Notes under the pieces: generated by a model
Database searches by the model: none
Told to the model about the DNA's origin: nothing
What the model saw: the letters and a program-made list of their open reading frames with translations, nothing else
Program-made: the position numbers and the translations under genes
Shown: positions 39,992-49,019 of the stretch, piece after piece
Layout of the letters: every line of letters begins with the position of its first letter
How positions within the stretch are numbered: position 1 is the stretch's first letter
Origin: an uncultured Tenacibaculum sp.
Lineage (GTDB): Bacteria; Bacteroidota; Bacteroidia; Flavobacteriales; Flavobacteriaceae
Assembly (NCBI GenBank): GCA_947496185.1
Contig: CANMCD010000015.1
Location: 21,168 to 85,167, forward strand
Direction of reading: 5' to 3'
DNA: 64,000 nucleotides

Positions 39992-41389
39992 TTATGGAAC
40001 GATAGCGCCAATTTCTTCAAGTAAATTAGTGAGTCTTTTACCATCAGAGGGTCTAGGGGCATTACGACTAATTATATTTCCTTCTGGGTCAACTAGTATA
40101 AATCTCGGAAGCCCTTTGATGGCGAATTTTTTTATAAAATCAGAATCGAAAGATTTATCGGCAAATAATTGTACCCCCCCCATTTCTTTTTGTTCGATTG
40201 TTTTTTTCCATTTTTCCTTGTTGTTTTCAACGTCAACACTGATACTTACAAATTCAATATTTTGATCGTGGTACTGTAGTTCAAACCTTTTAAGTAAAGG
40301 GGTTTCTCTTTGACAAAAAGCACACCAGGTTGCCCAAACATCAATGTATAGGTATTTTCCGTTTCCTAACAAATCGTCAAGGGAAGTCGACTCTCCGTTA
40401 TTGTTTTCATAATTTACGAATTTAGGGCATGGTTTTCCTTTGGCTGTAAGCTTAAATGAATCGTAAATTTCTGTGATTTCTTTTTTGTGTTCTTTATTGG
40501 TAGAAAAAGCTAGGAACTTTTTGTAGTATTCGTTTAGGTTGTCTGTATATGTGATTCCTTTTTTAGCGAAAACATGAAATAATAAGTCATTTTTAATGAT
40601 AGTATCAGTTACTTCGGTATATACCGTTTCAATATTAGTTAGTGGTAAATCGATACCTTCAGCCTGCTTTTTTCTTGCCTTTTTTTCTAGTTCATCTTTT
40701 ATAATAGTTCTGTAAAAACTAGAGTTGAGGTATGCAAGACGGTTATTGTAATTGATTGTGTCTATAGCTGTGGCTATAATATCTGAAGCGACATACTCTT
40801 TATCTCCAGACAAGCTAGGGTAGTGAATTGGGTAATAGTTTATGTCTCTAAGATATTCATATTCAATGTTTTGTTTTTCTATTTTTAAAAAATTTTCTGG
40901 TAGATCACTAGATTTACTTAAATTGATTAATGAGTCTCTATAAGTGTTTAGTTTTACTAAGAAAGAGAATTCATCTATGGTGTATAAACTTGCTAGTTTT
41001 CCTATTTCTTCAGCGAATACTTTAGATTTTTTAATAAAATATTGATTAATAGCAGCGTTATTTCCTTCGAATGTAATTAGCTCAGGAGTGTTGTAATCAA
41101 ACTTTATATTTAAGTCATCCGTTTTCGATAAGTATACATCAAATTTTTTCTTGTTGAAAATGATAGAATAATATCCATCTCTATCTATCTTCAGCGTGTC
41201 AACAAATGTTTTTGTTTTTTTATTGAACTTTATTTTCTTTTCAAAGCGAAACCCTTTTAGTGTTACATTTCTCTTTTTGAAGTTTTCAATTGTTCCAGAT
41301 ATTACCAAATAATCTTTAGTTGGAGTTGTTTCTTTTTTACACGATAATATCGTTGTGATTAGGAGGATTAAAGTTACTAATTTCTTCAT
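39992..41389 (-). CDS. TlpA-like thiol-disulfide lipoprotein, copy 1
   Basis: A 465-residue lipoprotein (lipobox TILSC, Cys17). The N-terminal half (about 25-320) matches the DUF4369-type domain found before thioredoxins in Bacteroidota (VISGTIENFKKRNVTLKGFRFEKKIKFNKK). The C-terminal thioredoxin-like domain (about 330-465) has WATWCAFCQRETPLL with the CxxC pair, and the cis-proline in KGLPRFILVD. It probably reduces or oxidises envelope proteins. The next gene on the same strand is a close paralogue. Confidence 0.9.
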   Translation of the reverse strand: MKKLVTLILLITTILSCKKETTPTKDYLVISGTIENFKKRNVTLKGFRFEKKIKFNKKTKTFVDTLKIDRDGYYSIIFNKKKFDVYLSKTDDLNIKFDYNTPELITFEGNNAAINQYFIKKSKVFAEEIGKLASLYTIDEFSFLVKLNTYRDSLINLSKSSDLPENFLKIEKQNIEYEYLRDINYYPIHYPSLSGDKEYVASDIIATAIDTINYNNRLAYLNSSFYRTIIKDELEKKARKKQAEGIDLPLTNIETVYTEVTDTIIKNDLLFHVFAKKGITYTDNLNEYYKKFLAFSTNKEHKKEITEIYDSFKLTAKGKPCPKFVNYENNNGESTSLDDLLGNGKYLYIDVWATWCAFCQRETPLLKRFELQYHDQNIEFVSISVDVENNKEKWKKTIEQKEMGGVQLFADKSFDSDFIKKFAIKGLPRFILVDPEGNIISRNAPRPSDGKRLTNLLEEIGAIVP

Positions 41390-41575
41390 TTTTATGTGTT
41401 TAGATAATGTATGGGTGTATAAACCTACAAATCTATATTTTTCGTTTTTTTTTAAAAATGAAATGTGGTTTTTTAATAAAACTTTAAGATTTATAAAAAA
41501 TAATAAAGCTATTTTTTTAGTAGTGTATCAAGCTTAATGGCTTATAGAATGGGGGATGTAAGGTGATTTTAAATC

Positions 41576-41609
41576 AAAAGAGACTGTTCGTTGAAGAACA
41601 GTCTCTTTT
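41576..41609 (-). terminator. terminator of TlpA-like copy 2
   Basis: 14-bp perfect stem AAAAGAGACTGTTC/GAACAGTCTCTTTT with a 6-base loop, just downstream of the gene at 41631. Confidence 0.92.
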
Positions 41610-41630
41610 GGTTTTTATATATCATAAAGG

Positions 41631-43019
41631 TTAAATACCTAAATCGTCTAGTAGATTGATAAGTTTTTCACCATCAGAAGGTCTGGGTGCATTTGGACTA
41701 ACAATATTACCATCTGGGTCAACCATTATAAATCTAGGAAGCCCTTTGATGGCAAATTTTTTGATGAAATCTGAACCAAAAGATTTATCGGCGAATAATT
41801 GTACGCCACCCATTTCTTTTTGTTCTATAGTTTCTTTCCATTTATTACGACTATTTACATTGTCGACACTAATGCTAACAAATTCAATATTTTTATCATG
41901 GTATTGAAGTTCTAACCTTTTAAGTAAAGGAGTTTCTCTTTTACAGAAACCGCACCAAGTTGCCCAAACATCAATATATATGTATTTTCCTTTACCTAAT
42001 AGGTCGTCTAATGAAGTAGTACCACCTTCACTATTTTCATAGTTATCAAATTTAGGACAAGGATTGCCTTTTGCTGTTAATTTTAAGGAATTATAAATTT
42101 CTGTTAGCTCATCTTCATGAGATTTATTGGTTGAGTATGCCATGAATTTTTTGTAATACTCATCAAGATCGTCTGCAAAGGTGATTCCATTTTTACCTGT
42201 TTCATAAAACAATAAATCATTTTTTGTTAATGTATCAGTGATTTCTGTTTGTATGGTCTCCATATAGGTTAAATAGAAGTTATCATCTTCCGTAAGTTTT
42301 TCGTTAACCTTCTTTTTTAATTCATCAACTAAGATGGCTCTAAAATATTCTGAATTGACATAGTCATTGCCGTTGTTGAAATTTAAATTTTCAGAAACGA
42401 TTGGAAAGTTGTCCGAAACTACAAAGTCCTTTTCGCCACTTAAAGCAGGGTAATAAACAGGATAGTAGTTTAAATCTCTTAAGTATTCGTACTCAATGTT
42501 TTTGATTTCCTTTTTTAAGAATGATTCAGGTAAGTTACTAGCAATAGCAATATCAGTCAATGAATTTTTATAAAGATCAACTTTATCAAGAAAAGCTTCT
42601 TCTTCTAATGCTAGTAAATCTCTAAGACTAACTATTTGATTAGAAAAAACTTTAGATTTTTCAATGAAGTAATTATTTATAGCTGCATTTTTACCAATAA
42701 ACTTTATAGAATCTGGGTTTTTGTAGTCTAAATTAATTTTTGTGTCTTCATTTTTTAATAAGTAGATATTAAATTTTCTTTTATTGAAAATCAGTGTGTA
42801 ATACCCATCTTTATCAATTTTTAGTGTGTCAACAAATGTTTTTGTTTTTTTATTAAACTTTATCTTTTTCTCAAAACGGAAGCTAGTTAACTTAACATCT
42901 CTTTTTTTGTAGTTGTCAATAGTACCAGATAATACTACGTAATCCTTTACAGGTTCTTCCTTTTTGTTACATGAAAGCATAATACCTCCTATGAGGGCTA
43001 AAAGTACTAATTTTTTCAT
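41631..43019 (-). CDS. TlpA-like thiol-disulfide lipoprotein, copy 2
   Basis: A 462-residue paralogue of the previous gene with the same plan: lipobox IMLSC (Cys17), DUF4369-like N-terminal half, and thioredoxin domain with WATWCGFCKRETPLL (CxxC is CGFC rather than CAFC) and KGLPRFIMVD. Long stretches are nearly identical (for example both carry EQKEMGGVQLFADKSF), so this is a tandem duplication. Each copy has its own terminator, so they are probably transcribed separately. Confidence 0.9.
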   Translation of the reverse strand: MKKLVLLALIGGIMLSCNKKEEPVKDYVVLSGTIDNYKKRDVKLTSFRFEKKIKFNKKTKTFVDTLKIDKDGYYTLIFNKRKFNIYLLKNEDTKINLDYKNPDSIKFIGKNAAINNYFIEKSKVFSNQIVSLRDLLALEEEAFLDKVDLYKNSLTDIAIASNLPESFLKKEIKNIEYEYLRDLNYYPVYYPALSGEKDFVVSDNFPIVSENLNFNNGNDYVNSEYFRAILVDELKKKVNEKLTEDDNFYLTYMETIQTEITDTLTKNDLLFYETGKNGITFADDLDEYYKKFMAYSTNKSHEDELTEIYNSLKLTAKGNPCPKFDNYENSEGGTTSLDDLLGKGKYIYIDVWATWCGFCKRETPLLKRLELQYHDKNIEFVSISVDNVNSRNKWKETIEQKEMGGVQLFADKSFGSDFIKKFAIKGLPRFIMVDPDGNIVSPNAPRPSDGEKLINLLDDLGI

Positions 43020-43842
43020 TCTTGTTTATTTATGTATGTATGAGTGTTTCAACATCGAAATTAGTTTATTCAGATGTTTTATCAAAGTAAAATAATGAAT
43101 ATTTTATTTAAAATCAATGTTTTAATTTAATTTTCCGCTAAAATAAAAAAACTGAAGTTTTAAGCCCCAGTTTTTTCTTTTCTTTTTTGAGTGACAATTG
43201 TTCCCACCTAATTGTTTTTAGAAATTAGCAGTAGATTGTTTTCATGTTGTAAATATTTTTAGTTGTTAAAGAAAAGTTAACACAATTATTGTGCCAAAAT
43301 CTTGTTTTGAGTGTTTTTTTCAGCGTAATTTTTTAATAACCAAAATTGTATCTTTTTGATATAAGAAAGGAGTCTATACAGACTCCTCAACTAAATACTT
43401 AAAAACCCTTCTTACAAATTTATAAGCTAAATAGTGTTACAAAATTTGTAAAAAAGAAATTATTAAGCAATAAGTAGAAATACTAGAATTTATATGAGGG
43501 GTTTTACTTGTAGAATGCCTAGAAACCATTAGCAGTTATTTTTTGATAGTGTAATTTTTATGAGGTACTAGGTCTTGTGTAAAAAGCGTGTTGATATTGT
43601 GATAAAGATTGGTTTGAATCGTGTCTATATAGTTTTAAATTATAAATTTAAAAAATGTTTTTAAGCCTTTTTAAATTTATGGAATTCAATCTCGTTTTAT
43701 TTTTGTTAAAAAAGTATAGAAAAAAAATGTTACTTAGTGTGTTGATAATGTAATTGTTATTTTAAATTCAAAAGCTCCCGAAGGAGCTAAGAAACAAAGT
43801 TAAGAATGAAGGGTTGGGGTTATTTTTAAATTGATTTGTCGA
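43020..43842. other. gene-free region with several hairpins
   Basis: No gene is visible. Structures seen: a terminator-like stem AAAAAACTG/CAGTTTTTT (43145-43176), a perfect 8-bp hairpin AGGAGTCT-ATAC-AGACTCCT (43368-43387) and a 6-bp hairpin AGCTCC-CGAA-GGAGCT (about 43772-43787). AACCCTTC (about 43404) can pair with GAAGGGTT (about 43808), enclosing some 400 bases. The stretch leads directly into the structured repeat at 43843. An unannotated RNA gene is possible; I do not recognise one. Confidence 0.4.
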
Positions 43843-44079
43843 AAGTTTTATAAAAATTCCTACTCGTGTTCGGAGTAGGAATTTTCCCCTTGAAATATTA
43901 AGCTGTCCGAAATTTTGATTCCAAACTAGATGCAAGTTATGACAAAATAATAGCTCCTACAATAAGGGGAAACCCTGAAAATTAAGTAATGGTTTTTACC
44001 TATACGACTACCTAGTAACCATGATGCTGTATAGGAGATATTGGAGTAGTGGAGATGGAGGATAAAAGTAAGATTACAC
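43843..44079 (+). repeat. dispersed structured repeat, copy A
   Basis: About 235 bases matched by 61832-62066. It opens with a perfect 13-bp hairpin (43853-43865 with 43873-43885). Inside is a near-identical block with GTAATGGTTTTTACCTAT and GACTACCTAGTAACCATGAT, in which ATGGTT can pair with AACCAT, and it ends in AAAAGTAAGATTACAC. No reading frame spans it. Compared with copy B, one pair of the first stem changed from A-T to G-C on both arms, so the helix is conserved. Confidence 0.65.
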
Positions 44080-44238
44080 GATATCCCCTTTGAAACCTAG
44101 ACTGCGATATAAGTTTATTAAATTATACTTGTTGTAACAGATTGTTACAACTAAAAAATAAGGATTTCATTTTTAATATCTTTATAACGCTTATTTTGAG
44201 AAAGTGATGTTGTTTTTTTAATAAAATATAATCGTGAT

Positions 44239-45306
44239 ATGATACATAATAATAAAGCTTTTTTAATTTTTGTTTGTCAAGTGACTTTTGCACAATATAA
44301 TCTCCAAATCCCTAAAAGCTATATAGCTTATAAGACAACAGAAAAAATTACTATTGACGGTTTCCATAATGAAGCTATATGGAATCGTGTACCATGGTCA
44401 TCATCGTTTGTTGATATTGAAGGAAGTGATATACCTATCTATGATACAAGGGTTAAAATGATATGGGACGATATATATTTTTATATTTTAGGAACATTGG
44501 AGGCTCCTCATATTTGGGGAGATATACAGAAAAAAGATGCTATTATATATCATAATAACGATTTTGAAGTTTTTATAGATCCAGATAATAACGGACATAC
44601 TTATTATGAAATTGAGATTAACGCATTGAACACAATATGGGATTTATTTTTAACGAAACCTTATAGAGAATCTAGTCAATCTGCCTTAAATGATTGGGAT
44701 GCTAATGGGCTTAAGTCTGCGATACAAATTGACGGTTCATTAAATAATTCGGAAGATATTGATAGAAAATGGTTGGTAGAAATGGCTATACCTTGGAAAG
44801 TTTTTAAAACAGCGTATTTTCAAAATAATATACCAAGTGATTCGTTTTGGCGAATTAATTTTTCAAGAGTAAACTGGGAACACGAAGTAATTAACGGTAA
44901 GTACCAAAGAAAAAAGGATAAGAAGGGACGTTTTTTACCTGAGAAAAACTGGGTTTGGTCTCCACATGGTGAGGTTAATATGCATCAACCAGAAAAGTGG
45001 GGTTATGTTTTTTTTTCGACTAAAAAAATAATTGATACAGTATCTTTTGAGATACCGAATGATGAAAAAATTAAATGGATGTTGTTTGAAGTGTATCGAA
45101 AACAGAAGCAGTATTTTGCAAAACATAAGGAATGGAGTACTTCATTAAAAAAAATAAAAGCAGAAAAGGTATTAGTTTTAGGTGAGGAGATATATCCGAA
45201 GTTAGATAGTCATGACTTAGGGTATAATGTTATAGTTAAAAGTCCTTTTACGGGAAATCTAATTATTATAAAAGAAGATGGAGAGTTGGTGGTAAAACAA
45301 AACTAA
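44239..45306 (+). CDS. secreted CBM9-like carbohydrate-binding family protein
   Basis: A 355-residue protein with a short signal peptide (ends near VTFAQ) and a CBM9-type beta-sandwich: ITIDGFHNEAIWNRVPW, VKMIWDDIYFYILGTLEAPHIW, NDFEVFIDPDNNGHTYYEIEINALNT and a tryptophan-rich C-terminal half (WVWSPHGEVNMHQPEKWGYV). This domain type is found in enzymes and stand-alone proteins that bind sugars. It is 5 bases upstream of a GH10-like lipoprotein, suggesting joint action on a polysaccharide or cell-wall glycan. Confidence 0.85.
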   Translation: MIHNNKAFLIFVCQVTFAQYNLQIPKSYIAYKTTEKITIDGFHNEAIWNRVPWSSSFVDIEGSDIPIYDTRVKMIWDDIYFYILGTLEAPHIWGDIQKKDAIIYHNNDFEVFIDPDNNGHTYYEIEINALNTIWDLFLTKPYRESSQSALNDWDANGLKSAIQIDGSLNNSEDIDRKWLVEMAIPWKVFKTAYFQNNIPSDSFWRINFSRVNWEHEVINGKYQRKKDKKGRFLPEKNWVWSPHGEVNMHQPEKWGYVFFSTKKIIDTVSFEIPNDEKIKWMLFEVYRKQKQYFAKHKEWSTSLKKIKAEKVLVLGEEIYPKLDSHDLGYNVIVKSPFTGNLIIIKEDGELVVKQN

Positions 45307-45311
45307 ACAAG

Positions 45312-46433
45312 ATGAAATTATATAAATTATACTTTGTTTTGACTTGTATTATATTAGTAAGTTGTAGTCGGTACAAGACAAAAAAAGTGCTAAGCAATAG
45401 ATATGATGTTGCATTTGATTTTGGTACATGGGTTTCTGTAGATAAAGATATTTCAAGTGATGTTTATAAAGAAGATTTTAAACGATACAAAAAGGGAGGG
45501 ATTGATGAAATATTGGTGAATACTCAAGCTAATCCTTCTGAATTAGAGAGAATTGTTACTGTAGCGAAAGAAGTTGGATTAAAAGTTCATGCGTGGGTTA
45601 CAGTGATGAATCGGCCAAATGATTCCATAGCCTTGAAACATCCTGATTGGTATATTGTAAGTAGGGAAGGAAAATCGTGTTTTGATACAAGGCCTTATGT
45701 CGATTATTATCAATGGTTATGCCCAATTAAAAAAGCTTCTAGAACTTATGTGTTAAATTTGGTTGAAGGATTGGCAAAGGTGCCTGGGATTGAGAGTGTG
45801 CATTTGGATTATATCCGATTCCCTGATGTTTTTTTACCGGTTGGATTACTAGGAAAGTACAACTTAAAACAGGAAGAGGAAGTGCCTGAGTTTGATTTCT
45901 GTTATTGTAATACTTGTGTATCAAGGTTTGAATCTATTCATCATAAAAATCCAAAAAACATGGTTACCCCTTCGTTAGATATTGAATGGGAAAACTTTAG
46001 GCTGAATGCTATTAGGGCTGTTGTAAATGATGCTTATGTAATAGCTAAAAAGTACCAAAAGAAGTTAACAGCAGCAGTATTTCCATATCCAGAAATGGCA
46101 AGTAATATGGTGAGACAAAGGTGGGATAAATGGAATATCGATGAGGTATATCCTATGGTGTATCATGGTTTTTATAATGAAGAGATTGATTGGATTGCTT
46201 ATGTGACTAAACAAGGAGTCGAGGATCTTTTAGGAAAAAATATAGGACTACACACGGCATTGTATTTACCTGATTTTTCTTCAAAAGAAGAATTGAAGAA
46301 GGCAATTAATTACGCAAGGATAAATGGAGCAAAAGGGGTCGCCTTTTACGATGGGAAAAACCTCAAGGAGGATTATTTTGAAGTGATTATAGAAATAAAA
46401 GAGGGGATAAATAAATGGGGTAAGTTGAATTGA
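45312..46433 (+). CDS. family-10-like (GHL10) glycoside hydrolase lipoprotein
   Basis: A 373-residue lipoprotein (lipobox ILVSC). The barrel core resembles the GHL10/DUF187 family (YngK-like): WVSVDKD, GIDEILVNTQANPSELERIV, VGLKVHAWVTVMNRPND, HLDYIRFPD, KLTAAVFPYPEMASNMVRQRWDKWNIDEVYPMVYHGFY. The acids in HLDYIRFPD and DEVYPM are candidate active-site residues. It follows the CBM9-like gene by 5 bases. Substrate unknown. Confidence 0.82.
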   Translation: MKLYKLYFVLTCIILVSCSRYKTKKVLSNRYDVAFDFGTWVSVDKDISSDVYKEDFKRYKKGGIDEILVNTQANPSELERIVTVAKEVGLKVHAWVTVMNRPNDSIALKHPDWYIVSREGKSCFDTRPYVDYYQWLCPIKKASRTYVLNLVEGLAKVPGIESVHLDYIRFPDVFLPVGLLGKYNLKQEEEVPEFDFCYCNTCVSRFESIHHKNPKNMVTPSLDIEWENFRLNAIRAVVNDAYVIAKKYQKKLTAAVFPYPEMASNMVRQRWDKWNIDEVYPMVYHGFYNEEIDWIAYVTKQGVEDLLGKNIGLHTALYLPDFSSKEELKKAINYARINGAKGVAFYDGKNLKEDYFEVIIEIKEGINKWGKLN

Positions 46434-46655
46434 GGGGTTAAGTTAAAAATAAATTTTGTATATTGACTGAATAGTGAATTGTACTCCTGAAATTGCCTAA
46501 TATATAAATATTTGTAACGTTTAACTTTGGGTTATTCTAAATAAACAGTTATATGTGTTGTCTTTCTTGTTGATTAATAATAGGACTTACTTTTTATTAA
46601 TAATAAGATGTTAGAGAGTGTACCAAAGAAAACGTACTGTTTAAATAGTACAATC

Positions 46656-48026
46656 ATGAGAAGAGTATTTTGTTATATAGTGTTTATTATGTTTGTTTTT
46701 TCTTGTCAAAAAGAAAGTGAAGTTATTTTGAAAGAAATACAACATGTAGAAAAAATTCAAAGGATTACAGTAAGTGATATTGATAAATTGTCTAATGAAC
46801 TTGATGGTTATTATTCTTCTAGATTATCAAAAGAGTTACAATCAGATTTAAAAAGAGTTTCTTTAGGTAAAGGGAAAACTAGTATGTTTAGTGAAAATTT
46901 TTCACTTACGGATTTTGCTAATGTGTCTAATAATAATTCTAACGTATATCAAAATAATCCGCCAATAGATAATGATTTTTTTGTTGATGTATATAAGGTG
47001 AATTATAATACGTCCGTAGGAGGTCAGATAATTAATACTTCTGGAATAGTTATCATACCTGTTTTTAGAAACCCATTTAATCCATTAAGGATATTGTCCT
47101 TTCAAAATGGAACCAATACAGAATATAGTTTAGCACCTAGTAAAGTTTTTGTGAATGGTAATTTTTTATCTATGGCCTTTAATCCAGATAAAGTGTTGTT
47201 TGCAGAAGCTATTATTATGGCCAAGTTAGGTTTTGCTTTTTTTATGCCAGATTATATAGGGTTTGGAGACTCAGAAGGGGATGCACATCCTTATTATGTG
47301 AAAAATGCCTTAGTAGATAATACAATTAATAACTACTATGCTTCAAAAGCATTACTTGATAAGTTGAGGGTTCGATATAAGAAAGATATTCTTTTAGCGG
47401 GGTATTCGCAAGGGGCGTGGGTTACCATGGCAACATTGGAAGCGATTAAACGTAATTATAGAGACATTAAAGTTCGTGCAGTATCCGTTGGAGGAGGACC
47501 TTATGACGCTCTAAGTTTTGCTGATCGATTATTGGAACAAGATGTGTACGAGAGGCCATTTTATTTTCCGTATGCTTATTTAGGATATTTAGATTATGGC
47601 TTTATTGATGATGGTTTGTCAGGTTTATTTAACGCTCCTTACGATGCTATAGTGAGAGATAATCTTTTTGATGGGGTTCGATCAGCGACTGAGGTTGATG
47701 ATTTGTTAAATATGAATGTAGATGAATTTTTTACTCCTGATTTTGTGAGTAATTTTAATTCTAGTCCTCAGTTTAGTGTTTTACGAGAGTTGTTACGAGA
47801 AAATTCGGTAGATGCTTGGACAGGAGAAAGAACAGATATGTATATATTTCATGGGACTCATGATAATTGGGTGTTTCCTAGTTTGTCAAAAGAGCTGTAC
47901 AGAGACTTTGTTAATAAGGGGAAAAGAAACATAAGGTATTTTCCTATATATGGAGGTGATCATATAACAGCAGGTATTGCTTGGCTTTTGAGTACAAAAA
48001 CAGGTTTTTATTATCATTATAGATAG
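46656..48026 (+). CDS. alpha/beta-hydrolase lipoprotein (secretory lipase-like)
   Basis: I place the start at the ATG at 46656 because it gives a normal lipoprotein signal (RRVFCYIVFIMFVFSC); the longer frame from 46608 would add 16 unlikely residues. The resulting 456 residues have an alpha/beta-hydrolase fold with ISGIVIIP-like strands, the oxyanion region FFMPDYIGFGDSEG, the nucleophile elbow GYSQGAW (Ser) and a late GGDHITAG (His). The order matches secretory lipases/esterases. A hairpin at 48071-48108 follows. Confidence 0.8.
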   Translation: MRRVFCYIVFIMFVFSCQKESEVILKEIQHVEKIQRITVSDIDKLSNELDGYYSSRLSKELQSDLKRVSLGKGKTSMFSENFSLTDFANVSNNNSNVYQNNPPIDNDFFVDVYKVNYNTSVGGQIINTSGIVIIPVFRNPFNPLRILSFQNGTNTEYSLAPSKVFVNGNFLSMAFNPDKVLFAEAIIMAKLGFAFFMPDYIGFGDSEGDAHPYYVKNALVDNTINNYYASKALLDKLRVRYKKDILLAGYSQGAWVTMATLEAIKRNYRDIKVRAVSVGGGPYDALSFADRLLEQDVYERPFYFPYAYLGYLDYGFIDDGLSGLFNAPYDAIVRDNLFDGVRSATEVDDLLNMNVDEFFTPDFVSNFNSSPQFSVLRELLRENSVDAWTGERTDMYIFHGTHDNWVFPSLSKELYRDFVNKGKRNIRYFPIYGGDHITAGIAWLLSTKTGFYYHYR

Positions 48027-48070
48027 GAGTTTTTTTCGGGTAGTATTAAACCAATTTTTGGCTATATTTG

Positions 48071-48108
48071 AAAGTAGGATTCAGATATAAATAGCTAAAT
48101 CCTACTTT
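48071..48108. terminator. hairpin after the hydrolase gene
   Basis: 11-bp perfect stem AAAGTAGGATT/AATCCTACTTT with a 16-base loop, followed by TTAT. It could terminate transcription from either side (the flanking genes converge). Confidence 0.7.
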
Positions 48109-48111
48109 TAT

Positions 48112-48135
48112 AACTTACACACTTTTTAGGATAGT
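48112..48135 (-). mobile_element. IS-like terminal repeat, solo copy
   Basis: The reverse complement is identical over 24 bases to 61813-61836 inside the integrated element and resembles 17131-17150. The core is TCCTAAAAAGTGTGTAAG. No transposase gene is attached. It most likely marks a lost insertion sequence, possibly IS256-like. Confidence 0.4.
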
Positions 48136-48145
48136 GCCTGTTTCT

Positions 48146-48718
48146 TTAAAAATAAACTTCTTTAACATCTGTCTTTTTTAAATCTAAAAAAGACATTAAA
48201 CGTTGTTTTAGAATCTGCATAGGTTTGTCTTTAACAAGTTCATTATAGCTAAACAATAAAAAGAGACGATTATCTTTCCAAAACCAAATCCAGTTGACAA
48301 CTTTAAAATATATCTCTTTTTCTTCATAGCCTTCAAAACTATCAAAGCACGATTTAGCTATTTCTTTATTTTTGAAGATCCATTCTTCCATAATTATTTG
48401 ACTGGAAAGAGTGTTTCCTGTTTTTACTTTTACAAATGAAAATAAGAGCTGTTTTATGTCTATAAAATTTTTATTCTTAAAATCACGAGCTAGTAATTTT
48501 TGAAATCTTTTTTCTTTATCAAAACCTCCATAATATTTATTGCTTCTTTCTTCACTGTTAATACATATATCGTTAATACTTTCGTTGAATTTGGTTATGA
48601 ATGATGTTTTATCTAAATAAAGGCTATCATGACTTACAGAGAAGATCTTTATTGAATCTTTAATCGTGTTTTCTGTTTTTTTAATAGGCTTTTTAGAACG
48701 ATTTGTTTTACAAGCCAA
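48146..48718 (-). CDS. putative lipoprotein, unknown function; start unclear
   Basis: A 190-residue frame opening at a TTG. In the same frame upstream, the codons read a hydrophobic LVDVFTLAC, a lipobox-like signal ending, but a stop codon precedes it and no ATG, GTG or TTG gives a full signal peptide. Either translation starts at an unusual codon (ATA, in ISYYLVDVFTLAC), or the signal sequence is damaged. The rest is charged and helical with a WIWFWKDNRLFLLFSY segment near residue 140. No family recognised. Confidence 0.6.
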   Translation of the reverse strand: MACKTNRSKKPIKKTENTIKDSIKIFSVSHDSLYLDKTSFITKFNESINDICINSEERSNKYYGGFDKEKRFQKLLARDFKNKNFIDIKQLLFSFVKVKTGNTLSSQIIMEEWIFKNKEIAKSCFDSFEGYEEKEIYFKVVNWIWFWKDNRLFLLFSYNELVKDKPMQILKQRLMSFLDLKKTDVKEVYF

Positions 48719-48810
48719 AGTAAATACATCTACTAAATAATAACTTATTTAACATACATAACTTTTTCTTATACTCGCTTGGTAATATATCTAAAATTTT
48801 TTTCATAAAA

Positions 48811-48834
48811 AAAACACGGTTTTTACCGTGTTTT
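48811..48834 (-). terminator. terminator of the tRNA-Met locus
   Basis: 10-bp stem AAAACACGGT/ACCGTGTTTT with a 4-base loop, T-run on the minus strand, about 28 bases past the tRNA 3' end. It is the original terminator left with the tRNA fragment. Confidence 0.85.
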
Positions 48835-48861
48835 CAATACTTGGTAGAATTTTCTACTTTA

Positions 48862-48905
48862 GTAGCGAAGGGGGGACTTGAACCCCCGACCTCAGGGTTA
48901 TGAAT
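48862..48905 (-). other. tRNA-Met(CAT) 3' fragment: left attachment site of an integrated element
   Basis: The minus strand reads the anticodon loop TTCATAA, CCCTG of the anticodon stem, the variable loop, a perfect T-arm (GGGGG-TTCAAGT-CCCCC) and the 3' acceptor strand with discriminator A. The 5' half is missing: the sequence preceding the anticodon cannot form the anticodon stem, D-arm or acceptor. This is the scar of site-specific integration at a tRNA 3' end. The tRNA orientation predicts the element to the right and an intact tRNA-Met at its far end, beyond 64000. Confidence 0.85.
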
Positions 48906-48956
48906 TTCACACTGAAAACATAACTTTTTGATTGTTAATATGTTAAGTGTGTGAAA
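48905..48956. repeat. symmetric inverted repeat beside the attachment site
   Basis: Two 18-base arms: TTTCACAC, four unpaired bases, AACATA (48905-48922) and the mirror TATGTT, four bases, GTGTGAAA (48939-48956). It begins exactly where the tRNA similarity ends, so it may bind the integrase or excisionase. Confidence 0.6.
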
Positions 48957-48978
48957 AACCCAAAAAAACTAGTAAAAA

Positions 48979-49008
48979 CTATTCGCTTTTCTATTCGTTA
49001 AACTATTC
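48979..49008. promoter_or_regulatory. three phased CTATTC repeats, possible integrase arm sites
   Basis: CTATTC occurs at 48979, 48991 and 49003, spaced exactly 12 bases. Short phased direct repeats near att cores are typical of integrase arm-binding sites; this role is inferred. Confidence 0.4.
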
Positions 49009-49019
49009 TGTAGGTACTT

